Below are positions 8,763 to 18,187 of a stretch of 64,000 nucleotides of DNA, piece after piece. The stretch is from Myxococcales bacterium (GTDB lineage: Bacteria; Myxococcota_A; Polyangia; Polyangiales; GCA-016699535), in the NCBI GenBank assembly GCA_016699535.1, contig CP064980.1, positions 1,682,001 through 1,746,000 of the forward strand, in the 5' to 3' direction. The notes beneath the pieces are model-generated. The model had not been told where the DNA came from. It saw only the letters and a program-made list of their open reading frames with translations, and ran no database searches. Position 1 is the first letter of the stretch; each line of letters opens with the position of its first letter. The position numbers and the translations under genes are program-made.

Positions 8763-10992
8763 CTAAAATGGGCTTACCGAAGGCTTTACTTCGGAGAAAG
8801 CTTCAACTTGAGCTTCGATGGTTGAAGGATCTTGTTCAGGCAGTTGTTTTGCAAGTGTAAAAAAGCGCGCGAGTGGACTTTCGTAGTCCGGCCACATCCC
8901 AGCATTCTGCAAAACTCTGGCTGCATAGCCCCTAAAGCGGCCCTGTGAACGGAGGGTTTTCGCCACATTTCGAAATTCTTCGACCGGATCTGCTTGCTCA
9001 TCGAAGCTGGTTTCGATTTGCAGTCCTACCCAAATGGCGGAATTCCATTCTTCGACAAAGGAAAACTTTGTTTCGTAACCACGTTGTTTGCGAATGCCTT
9101 GCGCCATTGCGTGCATAAAAGCTACCGCAGCGCTTTTTGGAGTTAGAGTCGGTTGACGGCTTGGTCCACAAAACAAGCCAGCGGTTAGGCTGCTTTTGTT
9201 CGGGCTGCTCCGGTGTTGCTTTCCTTTGATTGGACCCTTCGGGTGGCAGGTCACTCTTTTTCCCCTCTGGGAATCTTGCCAGTGCTTTACCCACCATTTC
9301 AAATACTGTATCGATTGGCAGTTCGCCGCGCATGTGAAATTGAATGTTGTTTCCAACAACATGCTCCAACCAGGCATCGCGAAATTCGGAAAGAGAAAAC
9401 ATGGAGATGCCTTGCTCTGATCCCTGCGGAAAAATAGCTCCGGGAGTGCTCGGCGCAAGTTGCTGAGCCACAGCGATAAAGAAATCCGCGGCGGGTCCTT
9501 GATTGCTGATCTCGTGCCGGAGGAGGTACTTGGCTTGGTGCAAGGTGGTTTGATTGAAAGAGGGCATGCGTATGCAGTGCAGTAGCAGGCGGAGCGCCTC
9601 GTGCCATTTTTCTTCAGGCGCATTCAGGTACAAGCCCCATGCATTTGCATCGACCCAAGGTCGGAGGATAATATCGTTTTCTAGCAGCATGCTCTTGAAG
9701 ACAGCTTCTGGAAGTCCCCCGCAGCTAAGCGAAGTTGATAGACTCATAAGCGCAGCGCGTCCATGGCGAAGCGGTGGATCAAAAGCGGCTCCGCTAGCAA
9801 CCGCCCATTCGAACTCAATCCGGCCGGAAGGGGCATGCTTTTCCCACAAAACACGCGCCCCGTTTTCAAGGATTGCCTCTTTGCCAAAATCGGTGCTTTG
9901 GGCAGAAGTATTCAATCGTGCTGCGGCAATGCCTCGTTTTAGATGAAGGTCGACTTCTTCTGCATTGCATTTGATCGGAACACGTAGAGCAAGGGAAAGT
10001 TTTGAGAAATCGCTTTTGCTGTAAGGAGCTGCGGCCCAGTGTAACCCGACTGCTGTCATCGTATCCGTCGCTGAGAAAAAACGATCTTTCCAGTTTGTCT
10101 CTTCGTTATGTTGTTGTTGAACTTGAGCCAAGGCAAACCCCAAGCGCTCCGCGAAGTTATTGGCGTCAGTCGATTGGCTTTGCAGGGTCAGCAGAACACC
10201 TCCTCGCACTTCAATGCCGGCGGAGACAAACGGTGTTGAATTAAATTCATCGGTTGATGCAGCCAGCTCTCCCCAAACAGGGTGAACAAGTTTGAGGATG
10301 AAAACATCGTCTAAGCTAAGATCCCGCGTCGCTGCGCTTTTTGCTTGGGCGAGGTGGGATGTATTTCCAACCACGAAGTCCTCAAAAGCAGAAAAGTCTG
10401 GCACGCCCTCGGCAAGAATGAGCGCACGGTTTGGCGCGAATTGTTGCTGCATAAAAGCTGCGATGGTGGAGCGATTTGCCTTTACCGAGAAGTTTTGAGT
10501 ATTGGGAAAGAAACGAGCTCCCTGTTTTCCTAGAAGCTTTAGCAAAACAGTCCAATCCAGATTGCCCAATTCCGGATTGTCGTTGTTTTTAAGCTTTTTT
10601 TGCGCTTGACTCAGTTCGTAGTCGCTGGCTTCACGCGTGTTAAAAGAGGCCAAAAGTTGCCGTGTGCAACTTTTCCAGAGCAAGCGAGGGCAGGTTGCGT
10701 GAATCTCGATAGCATCGGGGTAGGTGTAGGCTTCTGCATAGTCGCCTACGCGTGTGGCCGCGATCTGGGCAGCTGCTGCGGCAACTGGACCGGGCATCGC
10801 GTCTCGAAATCCGGCATTGATCCACAAACTTACTTTGAAGAGTTCGGGATGGCTTCCGGGGACTGAAGCGATGCTCAGTCCACTCCCTTGAGCCGCTTTT
10901 ATCTTGGTTTTTAAAAAGTCATCTGGCTTGCTTCGGGAAGAAGCAACACAGGCGCTAAGCATGACAAGAACACAAATAATGAAGGTGCGCAT
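8763..10992 (-). CDS. M16-like (insulinase-fold) lipoprotein without the zinc motif (one frameshift)
   Basis: About 740 residues after joining two frames at the T-run at 9134-9138. The N-terminus has a lipoprotein signal (MRTFIICVLVMLSACV, lipidated Cys15). Two similar halves follow, each opening with an M16-like strand and helix (LWINAGFRDAMPGPVAAAAA; WAVASGAAFDPPLRHGRAAL). Active M16 peptidases carry HxxEH in the first helix. Neither half does, so it is probably a non-catalytic member like the partner subunits of M16 heterodimers. The expected site would be the outer membrane or periplasm. Only 31 bases separate its start from the divergent TPR lipoprotein gene. The M16 assignment is by fold-pattern resemblance and moderately certain. 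Confidence 0.6.
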
Positions 10993-11023
10993 GGGAGTCC
11001 GAGCCTACAACAAGGAGGAAAGG

Positions 11024-12220
11024 GTGCGAAATACCCTAAAGCCAGGTATTTTAGAGATGATGCTTGTATCGATTGCTCATAAGGCCAGCTGGCTTTGCCT
11101 TATTCTCATGTGCACGCTCTCGTGCGGTGGCGATCCGGCCACACGCGATAGTGCGACGAGATCCGGGCATGAAGTCCACATCGTTACGATGAGAAACCCC
11201 GGAGGAGGCTATAGCTTGCATAGTTATGATGCCGAGCAGTTATTTCGAAAGGGAAACAGTTTTCTGCGACGAGGTCAATGTGAGCTTGCTGTTCATTACT
11301 ACGATCAATTAGTGAACACTTTTTTGTCCAGTGGATATGTTTCCCCCGCTTTGTACAATGCGGGTCTTTGTTTAGAGCAATCCAATAACTTTGCGGCAGC
11401 CGCCACGCGCTTTTCATTGCTTCTTGAACGTGCTCCTACGTCCGATGATGTCAAACATGCTTCCCTTCGATTGCTGGCCCTCGAGATAAGGCTTAAACGA
11501 AATGAAAAAGCCCTTGAGCGAACGGAAAAGCTTTTGGAAGATGAAACGCTTAGCATCGCAGATCGTGCAGAAGTTATGGCCTCTCGGGCGCAGGCGTTGT
11601 TTGCACTCGGGCGTTTTGCGAGCGCGGAACATCAGGCTAGACAAACCCTGCAATACTACGAGTCAATTGATCTTCATTCAGAATTTGGCGATCGGTATTT
11701 TGTCGCTGCGGCTAATTTTATCTTGGCTGAGGTATTGCGCACTCGAGCGGAGTCTGTTGCTTTTGGGAAACAAAATAGGGACGAGCAACGTCAGAGTTTC
11801 AAAAAAAGAGTGAACTTGCTTTTGGATGCACAAAAAGAATATTTTAAGTGCATACGCTGGGCTGTGCCGCATTGGGCTGTGGCTGCCGGTTATCATATTG
11901 GCGGAATGTACGAAGCGCTTTGGCAGGATCTCATGTCAGCGCCTCTTCCCAGTGATGTGAGCAAAACGGATGAGGGCACTTATCACGACGAACTCAAAGC
12001 TTTGCTTCAGCCTTTGGTACGCCATGCGATTCGCTATTGGGAGCTCACGCTTCGCATCGTGGAACGCACCGGTACGCGGAGTGCGTGGACAAAACGAACG
12101 CGAGCTGAACTTGAGAGAATCCGTGTCAAAGCGTACGAGGAATGGCTTCCGGAAGATGGCACGCTCTTTTATGGTGTTGAAGGATCGGAGCACACTGTCG
12201 AAGCAACTGGGATAAGATAA
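11024..12220 (+). CDS. TPR-repeat lipoprotein
   Basis: 398 residues from the GTG at 11024, chosen because a strong AAGGAGG lies at 11012-11018, five bases upstream. An ATG at 11057 is in frame but has no good ribosome site. The signal peptide ends at a lipobox (LMCTLSCGG), so this is a lipoprotein. From about residue 60 to 330 there are tandem TPR-type helix pairs, for example NAGLCLEQSNNFAAAATRFS and ALFALGRFASAEHQARQTL. TPR lipoproteins usually scaffold envelope complexes. It is divergent from the M16-like lipoprotein, and the promoters must overlap within 31 bases or lie inside the neighbouring coding sequence. No specific partner can be named. Confidence 0.7.
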   Translation: MRNTLKPGILEMMLVSIAHKASWLCLILMCTLSCGGDPATRDSATRSGHEVHIVTMRNPGGGYSLHSYDAEQLFRKGNSFLRRGQCELAVHYYDQLVNTFLSSGYVSPALYNAGLCLEQSNNFAAAATRFSLLLERAPTSDDVKHASLRLLALEIRLKRNEKALERTEKLLEDETLSIADRAEVMASRAQALFALGRFASAEHQARQTLQYYESIDLHSEFGDRYFVAAANFILAEVLRTRAESVAFGKQNRDEQRQSFKKRVNLLLDAQKEYFKCIRWAVPHWAVAAGYHIGGMYEALWQDLMSAPLPSDVSKTDEGTYHDELKALLQPLVRHAIRYWELTLRIVERTGTRSAWTKRTRAELERIRVKAYEEWLPEDGTLFYGVEGSEHTVEATGIR

Positions 12221-12333
12221 GCAGATGTAGTGATACATCCGCCCTTTTTTGCAGCACTTGCTTTACCTCAACTTTGGATCTCTATTACGCTAAATCAATC
12301 GTGACGGCATTTCGTAGTTCCATTCCCGCAGCC

Positions 12334-13428
12334 ATGGATTCGCAGCTAACTTTGCCTGATTCGAGCACAACACCGACCTTGCACAGCGCTTTGCCCAAAC
12401 TAAACCTGAACTCACGCGGCTACATGGTTTCGTTTTGGTATGATTGGTTGTTGTTTCTTTCACCACCCGTGCTTGCGCTTCTTGCTGGCATCTTTATTTC
12501 AGGCTCGACTTTCACCAAAGAGCATTTTCTGTTTTGGGATCAGAAATATACGGGAGCCGGGTTGTTCTTAGGCATCATTATTCATGCTCATCTTGTAGCG
12601 GTTTTTTTTCGCTCGCATGCCAATAAATACATTTTCCAGCAGCATCGCCTACGGTTTTTACTTGTCCCACTTTGTGTTTGGGGCCTTATGAATCTTTCCC
12701 CGTGGCTACTGGTTACGGGATCGGTAGTAGCAACCTTTTGGGACGTTTATCATTCGGGTGCTCAGACTTTTGGCTTCGCTAGAATTTACGATAGCAAGGC
12801 CGGAAATCATCCTCTTGAAGGTCGACGTTTGGATTTTTGGATTAATCAATTGCTTTATGCCGGGCCAATATTGGCGGGTGTTTCCATGATGGATCACTTC
12901 GGTGATTTTAATGAGTACAAAGACGTCGGTGATATTTTCTTCTTAAGTATTCCCCCATGGATGCAAAGCCATCATGCATACTTTACTTGGGCGGTCGTTG
13001 TTGGTGGAAGCGCCTTTGTTGTTTACTACATTTATGCCTATTGGCGACTTGCTAAGCTAGGGCACACGATTTCTTGGATCAAAATTTACCTGTTGAGCAG
13101 CACAGGTGTCGTCAGTATTTATACTTGGGGCTTTAATAGTTGGGGCGAGTCCTTTTTTATCATGAACATATTTCATGCGGTGCAATACTTTGGCATTGTT
13201 TGGGCCTTGGAAAAGCGTAGCATCGTTTCTGTTTTCGGTTTGAAGAAGAGCTCTTATGCAAAACCAGCTGCTTTGATTCTATTCTTGTTGTGTACCGGAG
13301 CATATGGCTATTGGGTTCAAGCGCTCAATACGGACTACACTATGCTTTGGAGTATCACTCTAACTGTATCGCTCATGCATTTTTGGTACGATGGTTTTGT
13401 TTGGTCTGTGCGTAAAGCAGAGCTCTAG
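12334..13428 (+). CDS. Multi-pass membrane protein with conserved-looking histidines
   Basis: About 364 residues with eight or so hydrophobic segments after a soluble N-terminus of roughly 35 residues. Histidines sit in or next to the helices: IIIHAHLVAVFFRSHANKY, VYHSGAQTFGFARIYD, MNIFHAVQYFGIVW and LMHFWYDGFVWSVRK. Intramembrane His clusters of this kind occur in diiron or heme membrane enzymes, for example Brp/Blh carotene oxygenases and desaturases, but I cannot align it with confidence. The start is uncertain: the frame is open from 12274 (TTG) and no good ribosome site is visible, so I took the ATG at 12334. Confidence 0.55.
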   Translation: MDSQLTLPDSSTTPTLHSALPKLNLNSRGYMVSFWYDWLLFLSPPVLALLAGIFISGSTFTKEHFLFWDQKYTGAGLFLGIIIHAHLVAVFFRSHANKYIFQQHRLRFLLVPLCVWGLMNLSPWLLVTGSVVATFWDVYHSGAQTFGFARIYDSKAGNHPLEGRRLDFWINQLLYAGPILAGVSMMDHFGDFNEYKDVGDIFFLSIPPWMQSHHAYFTWAVVVGGSAFVVYYIYAYWRLAKLGHTISWIKIYLLSSTGVVSIYTWGFNSWGESFFIMNIFHAVQYFGIVWALEKRSIVSVFGLKKSSYAKPAALILFLLCTGAYGYWVQALNTDYTMLWSITLTVSLMHFWYDGFVWSVRKAEL

Positions 13429-13605
13429 TTTTACTTCGCTCGCCATGGTGTAACCTGGGCATTTAAGCTATGTCGTGAATTCGGAGTTGTGGGGAGGCAA
13501 CGGATTTGGCAATCCCAGACCTCTAATGATAGCCTTTTGCTCAGCTGCAGAGTTTCAATCTCCCACGATTAGCGGATTAGACAAGAAAGTTTCTCTTTTC
13601 GATCG

Positions 13606-14804
13606 ATGCTTAGACAACGCTTGTTAGATATTAACACTTGGTACGGCTTTGCGTGGCTTGTTTTCTACTTTGGCGTGTGCACCTTTGTATGTTCTTTGTG
13701 GCTTCTGCGCGACATGCATTTACATAATTGCGCAAAAGATGGCGTGCACTTTGTCTCCGTTGACCAAAACACCACGCGGCGTCCCTATGCTTTGCGAGCT
13801 CTTTATCCCATGCTCATGAAAGGCAGCCATGAACTATTGGATAAAGAAATCCGGACGAATATTGCTCGGTCCTTGGAGCGCAAGTTTCCCTCTTTGAAGA
13901 AGTTCGCCAAGCGCAGCTGTACCCCTCCGCATCTTCTTTTAGACTTTCTGATCTTTGCAGGGGTCACATGGCTGTGTTTCTTTTCTTTTTTGTTTGTTGT
14001 TAAGAAAATTTTTCAGCATGTTTTTGTGTCTCGTGGTTGGAAAGCCAATCTGGTAGCGCCCATGGCTTTGCTCTTCATGAGTTATTTGTTTAGGCAAGGC
14101 GGCCACTTTTTCTACGATCCCTTTGTCCTTGCGCTTGTGCCTTTGGCGGTGTTGCTCTTCGCACAGAAAAAGTGGCTTCTTTTTTATGTCGCATTGAGCT
14201 TTGCTTTTATTAATAAAGAAACGGCTGTGGTGATTAGTCTTGCGTTTGCGGCCTATACCTATGGCGATCTGCCACGAAAAACTTGGTTCAAACACCTGCT
14301 TGGCCAAGCTTGCATGTATGCAGCTCTCCGAGTGGGCTTATGGACGTTGTTTGACCCAGGGACGGAGTCCAGCCAGTTTGACAACTACCTTCGTGGTTAT
14401 CTGCAGAGCAACTTGTTTTTGCTGTGGAACGCAGCCTTTTGGTTTGATTATTCAGCGCAAGTCGCATTGGTTGCAGTTGCGATTGCCGTGTTCTACGGTT
14501 TCAAGGATCAGCCGCGTCTTTTTCGCAGCGCCTCCCTTATGACGCTGCCTCTCATGGTAGGCTACTTTAAAGTGGTGTGTGGGCGGAGCTTCGCGTTTTC
14601 TTTGAAGTGTATCCCTTTTTGTTTTTGATGGCTTATAAAAACCTTCTTGCTTTTGTCGGCCAACCGCTAAGTCTTCGCAATGAAGAAACAAGAGCCGAGC
14701 TTTTCCCTCCCCAAGTAATAAAAGCCATTTGGCTTATCGTACTACTTACTCTCGGCGCTCTTTTAACCGCATCGGCTTTGCTGGCTTACCGACGTTTATT
14801 GTAG
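13606..14804 (+). CDS. Multi-pass membrane protein, possible glycosyltransferase-type (one frameshift)
   Basis: About 400 residues in two frames that join near 14575-14582, where removing two bases of the GTGTGTG run or adding one restores continuity (GYFKVV then WAELRVFFEVYPFLFL). About nine hydrophobic segments follow an N-terminal helix. A loop after the first helix contains RRPYALRALYPMLMKG, and a later helix reads FINKETAVVISLAFAAY. An arginine-rich first periplasmic loop and such helix layout resemble polyprenyl-phosphate-sugar glycosyltransferases, and the neighbouring convergent gene also looks like one. This is a weak functional guess. The end overlaps no other gene; the next stop is 22 bases away. 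Confidence 0.55.
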
Positions 14805-14825
14805 CGCACAATCATCCAAGCGCGA

Positions 14826-16523
14826 TCAATAGCGGTAGAGGTCTGGGAAGAATTCGATGTTGTCTTTATATCTGGGATTAATCAGAGGATCGATGCCTTG
14901 CGGCGTGAAACGCAAATGAATACTTCGCTTTAAAGGCGTAAGCGAGTGCACACCTTTTTTGAGAAACAAAGTGCTTTTTCCGTGCTGGACCTTTCCATCC
15001 AGTTCAATGGCTCCGGGGCTGCCCAAGATGGTGTAGCGACCGTCAAAAGGTAATTCGAAATTGGATGTCTGTTTAGGGATAGAAAGCTGAAACACAAAGA
15101 CTGAAGCATGCAAATGCACATAGTGTTTTTGTACATAGCGTCGAATGCCAGGTGGCAGCCCCCGAAAGCGGTAGTTTTGCACGAGCAGTTTGGGAGGGTC
15201 GTTTTTAAGCTCGCGAACAAGTTCTTTTTTTTCTTCAGGCGGAAGGTTTGCCGTTTGCACGCTGCGTGGGTAGTCCATCCATCTCAGGCTACGTGGGCGA
15301 TGCTGATGATGAGGGAAGAGAGGTGCAAGAGCCATGTAGCTGTCCTCAGGCCGCAGAATCGCCGTCGCAAGTTCAATGTTTTGTTTTTGATAGCCACTAT
15401 CCTGAGCAAGTACCGCTTTGCTGCGTTGCAGTGGGAAGATGATTCCGAAGCAGAGCAGAATCGCCAGGCCAAGATAGCTTGTGTGTTTTGCTCTTTTTAT
15501 CTCAGCGTCGAACAAATCAACAATCAGCACAAAAAATGTTGGCAGAAGTATAACGATAAAATAAGGCCAGGGCTGACGGTGCCAAAGACAAAAAGCCAGC
15601 ATCGTGGAGCCGTAGATGACAAGTTTGAGGTTTTTATGCACATGGCTTTCGTTGTTTCGTTCCCAAAAAAGATGCCCCAAACTAAATAGGGCGAGCAGGT
15701 AGAAGAGTGGGTTTCGCAGCAAGGACTGGAACCAGTACATCCTAAGGTCATCGAGATTATACAAGACTTGTGTGGCTATCTTCTTTACGCCTGAACCGAA
15801 TACCGTGTTTGTCACAGCATCAAAGGATGCAACGATGGTCCAAAACAGGAAGTAAGTGGCGATAGTGCCGCACAAAAGCAAAGCATAACCAAGAAGTTGT
15901 TTCAGAGCATTGCGGCGCGGATGGCTAAGGAGCACAAGGCTTGAGAGAGCAAGTCCTCCGGCGAAAATAAAGTACACGCCCTTTTGCGAAACTAAGAACG
16001 ACAGCCCGGCGAGCAGACCACTCCATTGCGACTGTCCTCGCAGTAGAAAAACCAAACTTAGAAGGCCACATAGACTCGTTAGCATGTCAACGCGGAGTTC
16101 TGCTGAGCGTTCTAAAAAAGTACTCATCGAAAAAAGCAACGCCATCGCGAGCAGCAGAGCTCCACTTGAATAGATTTTGCGAAGCAGTTGCCCCGTAACT
16201 AAAAACAGTAGTGAAACAAGGCCAGCGGTGAAGAACTTAATGCTTAGCAGTTTGCTCCACATGGGCTGCACAAATAAAGTGGGTAAGAGTTGTACATAAT
16301 AACCAAGGACGGTTTTATAAGGACGATGATCGCGATAGGGCAGTTCGGAGCGGAGCTTTTCGACTTGAGCGAAGCCCCCATATTCATCGACAATGAGCGG
16401 CAAGTGTAAAATATAAACACTTTCAAGAATCAAATAGGAGAGGCACAGGACGATAAGTCCAACCGTGAATGCCCAGCGGTTGTTTTGTAGCCAGGTCGAG
16501 ATATGTTGTTTAGTGATTTTCAT
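14826..16523 (-). CDS. ArnT/PMT-like (GT39/GT83 type) integral membrane glycosyltransferase
   Basis: 565 residues: an N-terminal membrane helix followed by LPLIVDEYGGFAQVEKL. The acidic pair in this first extracytoplasmic loop is the catalytic Asp-Glu signature of GT-C glycosyltransferases, which move a sugar from a polyprenyl-phosphate carrier to protein or lipid outside the membrane. About ten further helices follow, then a soluble C-terminal domain of about 150 residues. It starts close to an intergenic stretch of about 570 bases that precedes the tRNA operon. Acceptor and sugar are unknown. Confidence 0.65.
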   Translation of the reverse strand: MKITKQHISTWLQNNRWAFTVGLIVLCLSYLILESVYILHLPLIVDEYGGFAQVEKLRSELPYRDHRPYKTVLGYYVQLLPTLFVQPMWSKLLSIKFFTAGLVSLLFLVTGQLLRKIYSSGALLLAMALLFSMSTFLERSAELRVDMLTSLCGLLSLVFLLRGQSQWSGLLAGLSFLVSQKGVYFIFAGGLALSSLVLLSHPRRNALKQLLGYALLLCGTIATYFLFWTIVASFDAVTNTVFGSGVKKIATQVLYNLDDLRMYWFQSLLRNPLFYLLALFSLGHLFWERNNESHVHKNLKLVIYGSTMLAFCLWHRQPWPYFIVILLPTFFVLIVDLFDAEIKRAKHTSYLGLAILLCFGIIFPLQRSKAVLAQDSGYQKQNIELATAILRPEDSYMALAPLFPHHQHRPRSLRWMDYPRSVQTANLPPEEKKELVRELKNDPPKLLVQNYRFRGLPPGIRRYVQKHYVHLHASVFVFQLSIPKQTSNFELPFDGRYTILGSPGAIELDGKVQHGKSTLFLKKGVHSLTPLKRSIHLRFTPQGIDPLINPRYKDNIEFFPDLYRY

Positions 16524-17056
16524 TGACGCAAAAGCGATAAGGTTGCTTTTTGTCCTGCTGGATCATTCGTTTATGGCGAAAGGTGTTTTGTGTGCTTCTT
16601 GTTCTTCGAATGATGAGCAAAAAAGATCAAGTATATGCAATTTGACGGTCGCTGCTGTTTTCCGAAATGGTGGTTAATAGAGACGGAGGGCTTACGCTAG
16701 GCATCGAAGCTGCTGGTGAGGACGCGGCAGCTATCGATTGGAGCGCAGAAGTCATCGGGATAGCATTTTATGAATTGTGAAAAAGAGACTTGGTTTGCCA
16801 GTTTTGGCGTGTTTTTGGTAAAAAGAAGACACTTTTGGCAATTTTTATGGGATTTTTATGACAATTTGAATTTTTCGTTTTAGGGAGGATGGTTCTTTGG
16901 ACATTTAGATTCAAGGAGGGAGGAATCTTTGGTCGGCGATCTACCGCTGTGAAGATTGTCGTTACTGTCCTTAGATGCAAAGCGTGCTTGGTTTCGCCAT
17001 TTCGCGGCAAGGATGCCTTGCTCGTTGCTGCCGATCCAGTATCCTTGGGCCATTGT
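16524..17056 (+). other. Intergenic region with only weak coding signs
   Basis: No gene here is convincing. A 37-codon frame at 16667-16780 (begins MVVNRDGGLTLGIEAAGED) looks protein-like but has no ribosome site and may be a gene remnant. A longer plus frame at 16889-17095 reads through a hairpin terminator and is doubtful. The part from about 16780 to 16880 is AT-rich, with several T-runs and A-runs. Because a terminator-like hairpin follows at 17057, a short unrecognised transcript in 16880-17076 is possible. Confidence 0.4.
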
Positions 17057-17076
17057 GCCTCTAAAGAGGCGTTTTT
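17057..17076 (+). terminator. Small intrinsic terminator upstream of the tRNA operon
   Basis: A GCCTC/GAGGC stem with a TAAA loop is followed by G and five Ts. It would end any plus-strand transcript entering from the left, just before the tRNA operon promoter. Confidence 0.45.
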
Positions 17077-17091
17077 AACTGAGGTCATCTC

Positions 17092-17120
17092 TTGACATAG
17101 AAGTGTGCAAAGAGTACACA
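17092..17120 (+). promoter_or_regulatory. Putative sigma-70 promoter of the tRNA-tuf operon
   Basis: A perfect -35 TTGACA at 17092-17097 is followed after 17 bases by TACACA at 17115-17120 and then a GC-rich GCGC discriminator, as in stable-RNA promoters. It lies about 100 bases before tRNA-Thr. The -10 box is weak (three of six matches). Confidence 0.45.
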
Positions 17121-17216
17121 GCGCACTCTTCTTTTTGGGCCGTATGGTGAGGTGCGTCCGTGACTGTAGATTTGGACGAGCAGTGGAGTCATTTCAGAAC
17201 GAGCAAGGCTCCTCGT

Positions 17217-17292
17217 GCTGGCGTAGCTCAATTGGTAGAGCACCTGCTTTGTAAGCAGGGGGTTGCGGGTTCGAGTCCCATCGCCAGCTCCA
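17217..17292 (+). tRNA. tRNA-Thr (anticodon TGT)
   Basis: Complete cloverleaf: acceptor GCTGGCG/CGCCAGC, D-arm GCTCAATTGGTAGAGC, anticodon stem CCTGC/GCAGG with loop TTTGTAA, and T-loop TTCGAGT. The 3' CCA is encoded. First tRNA of the thr-tyr-gly-thr-tuf operon. Confidence 0.95.
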
Positions 17293-17325
17293 CCCCGCAT
17301 GCAGACGACGTTTTGTTTGCGAGGA

Positions 17326-17443
17326 CTTTCCGCGAGGCTTCCGTGGCTTCGGCTTACCTCCTCGGACCTCGTCGTCAGGTACAGCAGTACCATCCTCCTC
17401 GGTCCTGTGGGGGCACTCGAACCCACGGAAGCCTCGTGGAAAG
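17326..17443 (-). repeat. Foldback element copy 1 (core reversed), in the Thr-Tyr tRNA spacer
   Basis: Arms of 21 bases at 17326-17346 and 17423-17443 are inverted copies with one mismatch (GAGGCTTCCGTGG side). They enclose a 76-base core. Read on the minus strand the core begins GTTCGAGTGCCCCCACAG, has an apical GGTAC/GTACC hairpin and ends GAGGAGGTAAGCCGAAG. The core matches copies 6 and 7 closely, while the arms are unrelated to theirs. Confidence 0.8.
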
Positions 17444-17486
17444 ATTTGTTAGTCAAACGATGCGTTTGTGTTTTCATGATCTAGGT

Positions 17487-17555
17487 TTCGAGTCCCAGAG
17501 AGGGAACCGGAGCATACATCCTGTATGTGAGGATTCTCCGCGAGGACGTAAGCCG
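17487..17555 (+). repeat. Foldback element core, copy 2, arms absent
   Basis: Core only: starts TTCGAGTCCCAGAG, contains the apical hairpin GCATACATCCTGTATG and ends GAGGACGTAAGCCG. It is nearly the same as the core of copy 3 about 100 bases downstream. I find no inverted arms around it, so it may be a decayed or truncated copy. Confidence 0.65.
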
Positions 17556-17595
17556 TTGCTGGCTTGGTCGAAAATTAAATTAAAAGATGTTAATG

Positions 17596-17720
17596 GCAAA
17601 ACTGGCCAGATGGGTCAGATTTCGAGCGCGCCCACAGCGGGGAACCGGAGCATACGTGCTGTATGTGAGGATTTCCCGCGAGGACGTAAGCCGAAAGCTG
17701 GGCCATCTGGCCAGTTTTGC
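17596..17720 (+). repeat. Foldback element copy 3, abutting tRNA-Tyr
   Basis: Perfect 18-base inverted arms at 17596-17613 and 17703-17720 (GCAAAACTGGCCAGATGG and its complement), with further imperfect pairing inside. The right arm ends at the base immediately before the first base of tRNA-Tyr. The core begins TTCGAGCGCGCCCACAG, has the apical stem CATAC/GTATG and ends GTAAGCCGAA. It is a second core subtype, shared with copy 2. Confidence 0.8.
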
Positions 17721-17806
17721 GGAGGGTTGCCCGAGCGGTCAAAGGGAGCAGACTGTAAATCTGCCGGCTTATGCCTACAGTGGTTCAAGTCCACTACCCT
17801 CCACCA
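17721..17806 (+). tRNA. tRNA-Tyr (anticodon GTA)
   Basis: Class II tRNA with a long variable arm. Acceptor GGAGGGT/ACCCTCC, anticodon stem GCAGA/TCTGC with loop CTGTAAA, T-loop TTCAAGT, encoded CCA. Its CCA is also the outermost part of the left arm of the next foldback element. Confidence 0.95.
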
Positions 17807-17948
17807 AAAGTGTCGCATAGCTTGCGATGCGCGGCGCGAGAGAACCTCGCTTTCTGCGGTGCCTGCTCACGCACATGAGTGCGCTGCGCGGGCTCCTCGA
17901 AACCGAGGCTCTCTCGCTTGCACCTCCCAAGCTATGCGACGCTTTTGG
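17804..17948 (-). repeat. Foldback element copy 4 (divergent core), arm overlapping the tRNA-Tyr CCA end
   Basis: 21-base arms at 17804-17824 and 17928-17948 pair with a single G-U. An inner 14-base arm pair follows at 17836-17849 and 17904-17917 (one mismatch). Read on the minus strand the interior contains TTTCGAGGAGCCCGCGCAG, similar to the head of the other copies, then a CGCAC/GTGCG apical stem. The left arm includes the CCA of tRNA-Tyr, so the right arm carries an inverted copy of host sequence. Confidence 0.65.
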
Positions 17949-17991
17949 AAAAAGCATGTTGAGCTGGATAGAAGAGTAGTATCGGTAGTAT

Positions 17992-18067
17992 GCGGGAGTA
18001 GCTCAGTTGGTAGAGCCTCAGTTTTCCAAACTGAATGTCGCCGGTTCGAGCCCGGTCTCCCGCTCCA
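17992..18067 (+). tRNA. tRNA-Gly (anticodon TCC)
   Basis: Acceptor GCGGGAG/CTCCCGC, D-arm GCTCAGTTGGTAGAGC, anticodon stem TCAGT/ACTGA with loop TTTCCAA, T-loop TTCGAGC, encoded CCA. Third tRNA of the operon. Confidence 0.94.
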
Positions 18068-18187
18068 TTTTCCCACCCAATTCATGGTGAGCTCTTCGGA
18101 TGCGCCAAATAAGTTGGTTGGTAACTCTGCTAGCTCAAAGCAGTCACGCAAAGTGAGAAGGAAATTCTTCGCACGAGGTTTTTCCGG

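Noticed and set aside
8763..10992. M16-like gene as a true pseudogene
   Set aside because: Only one homopolymer indel, while the coding pattern stays good on both sides; the same error type affects essential genes.
16768..17088. Minus-strand frame of 106 codons
   Set aside because: Lys/Thr/Asn-rich without a motif, ends in AT-rich low complexity, no ribosome site.
17085..17477. Minus-strand frame of 130 codons over tRNA-Thr
   Set aside because: Antisense of tRNA-Thr and foldback element copy 1.
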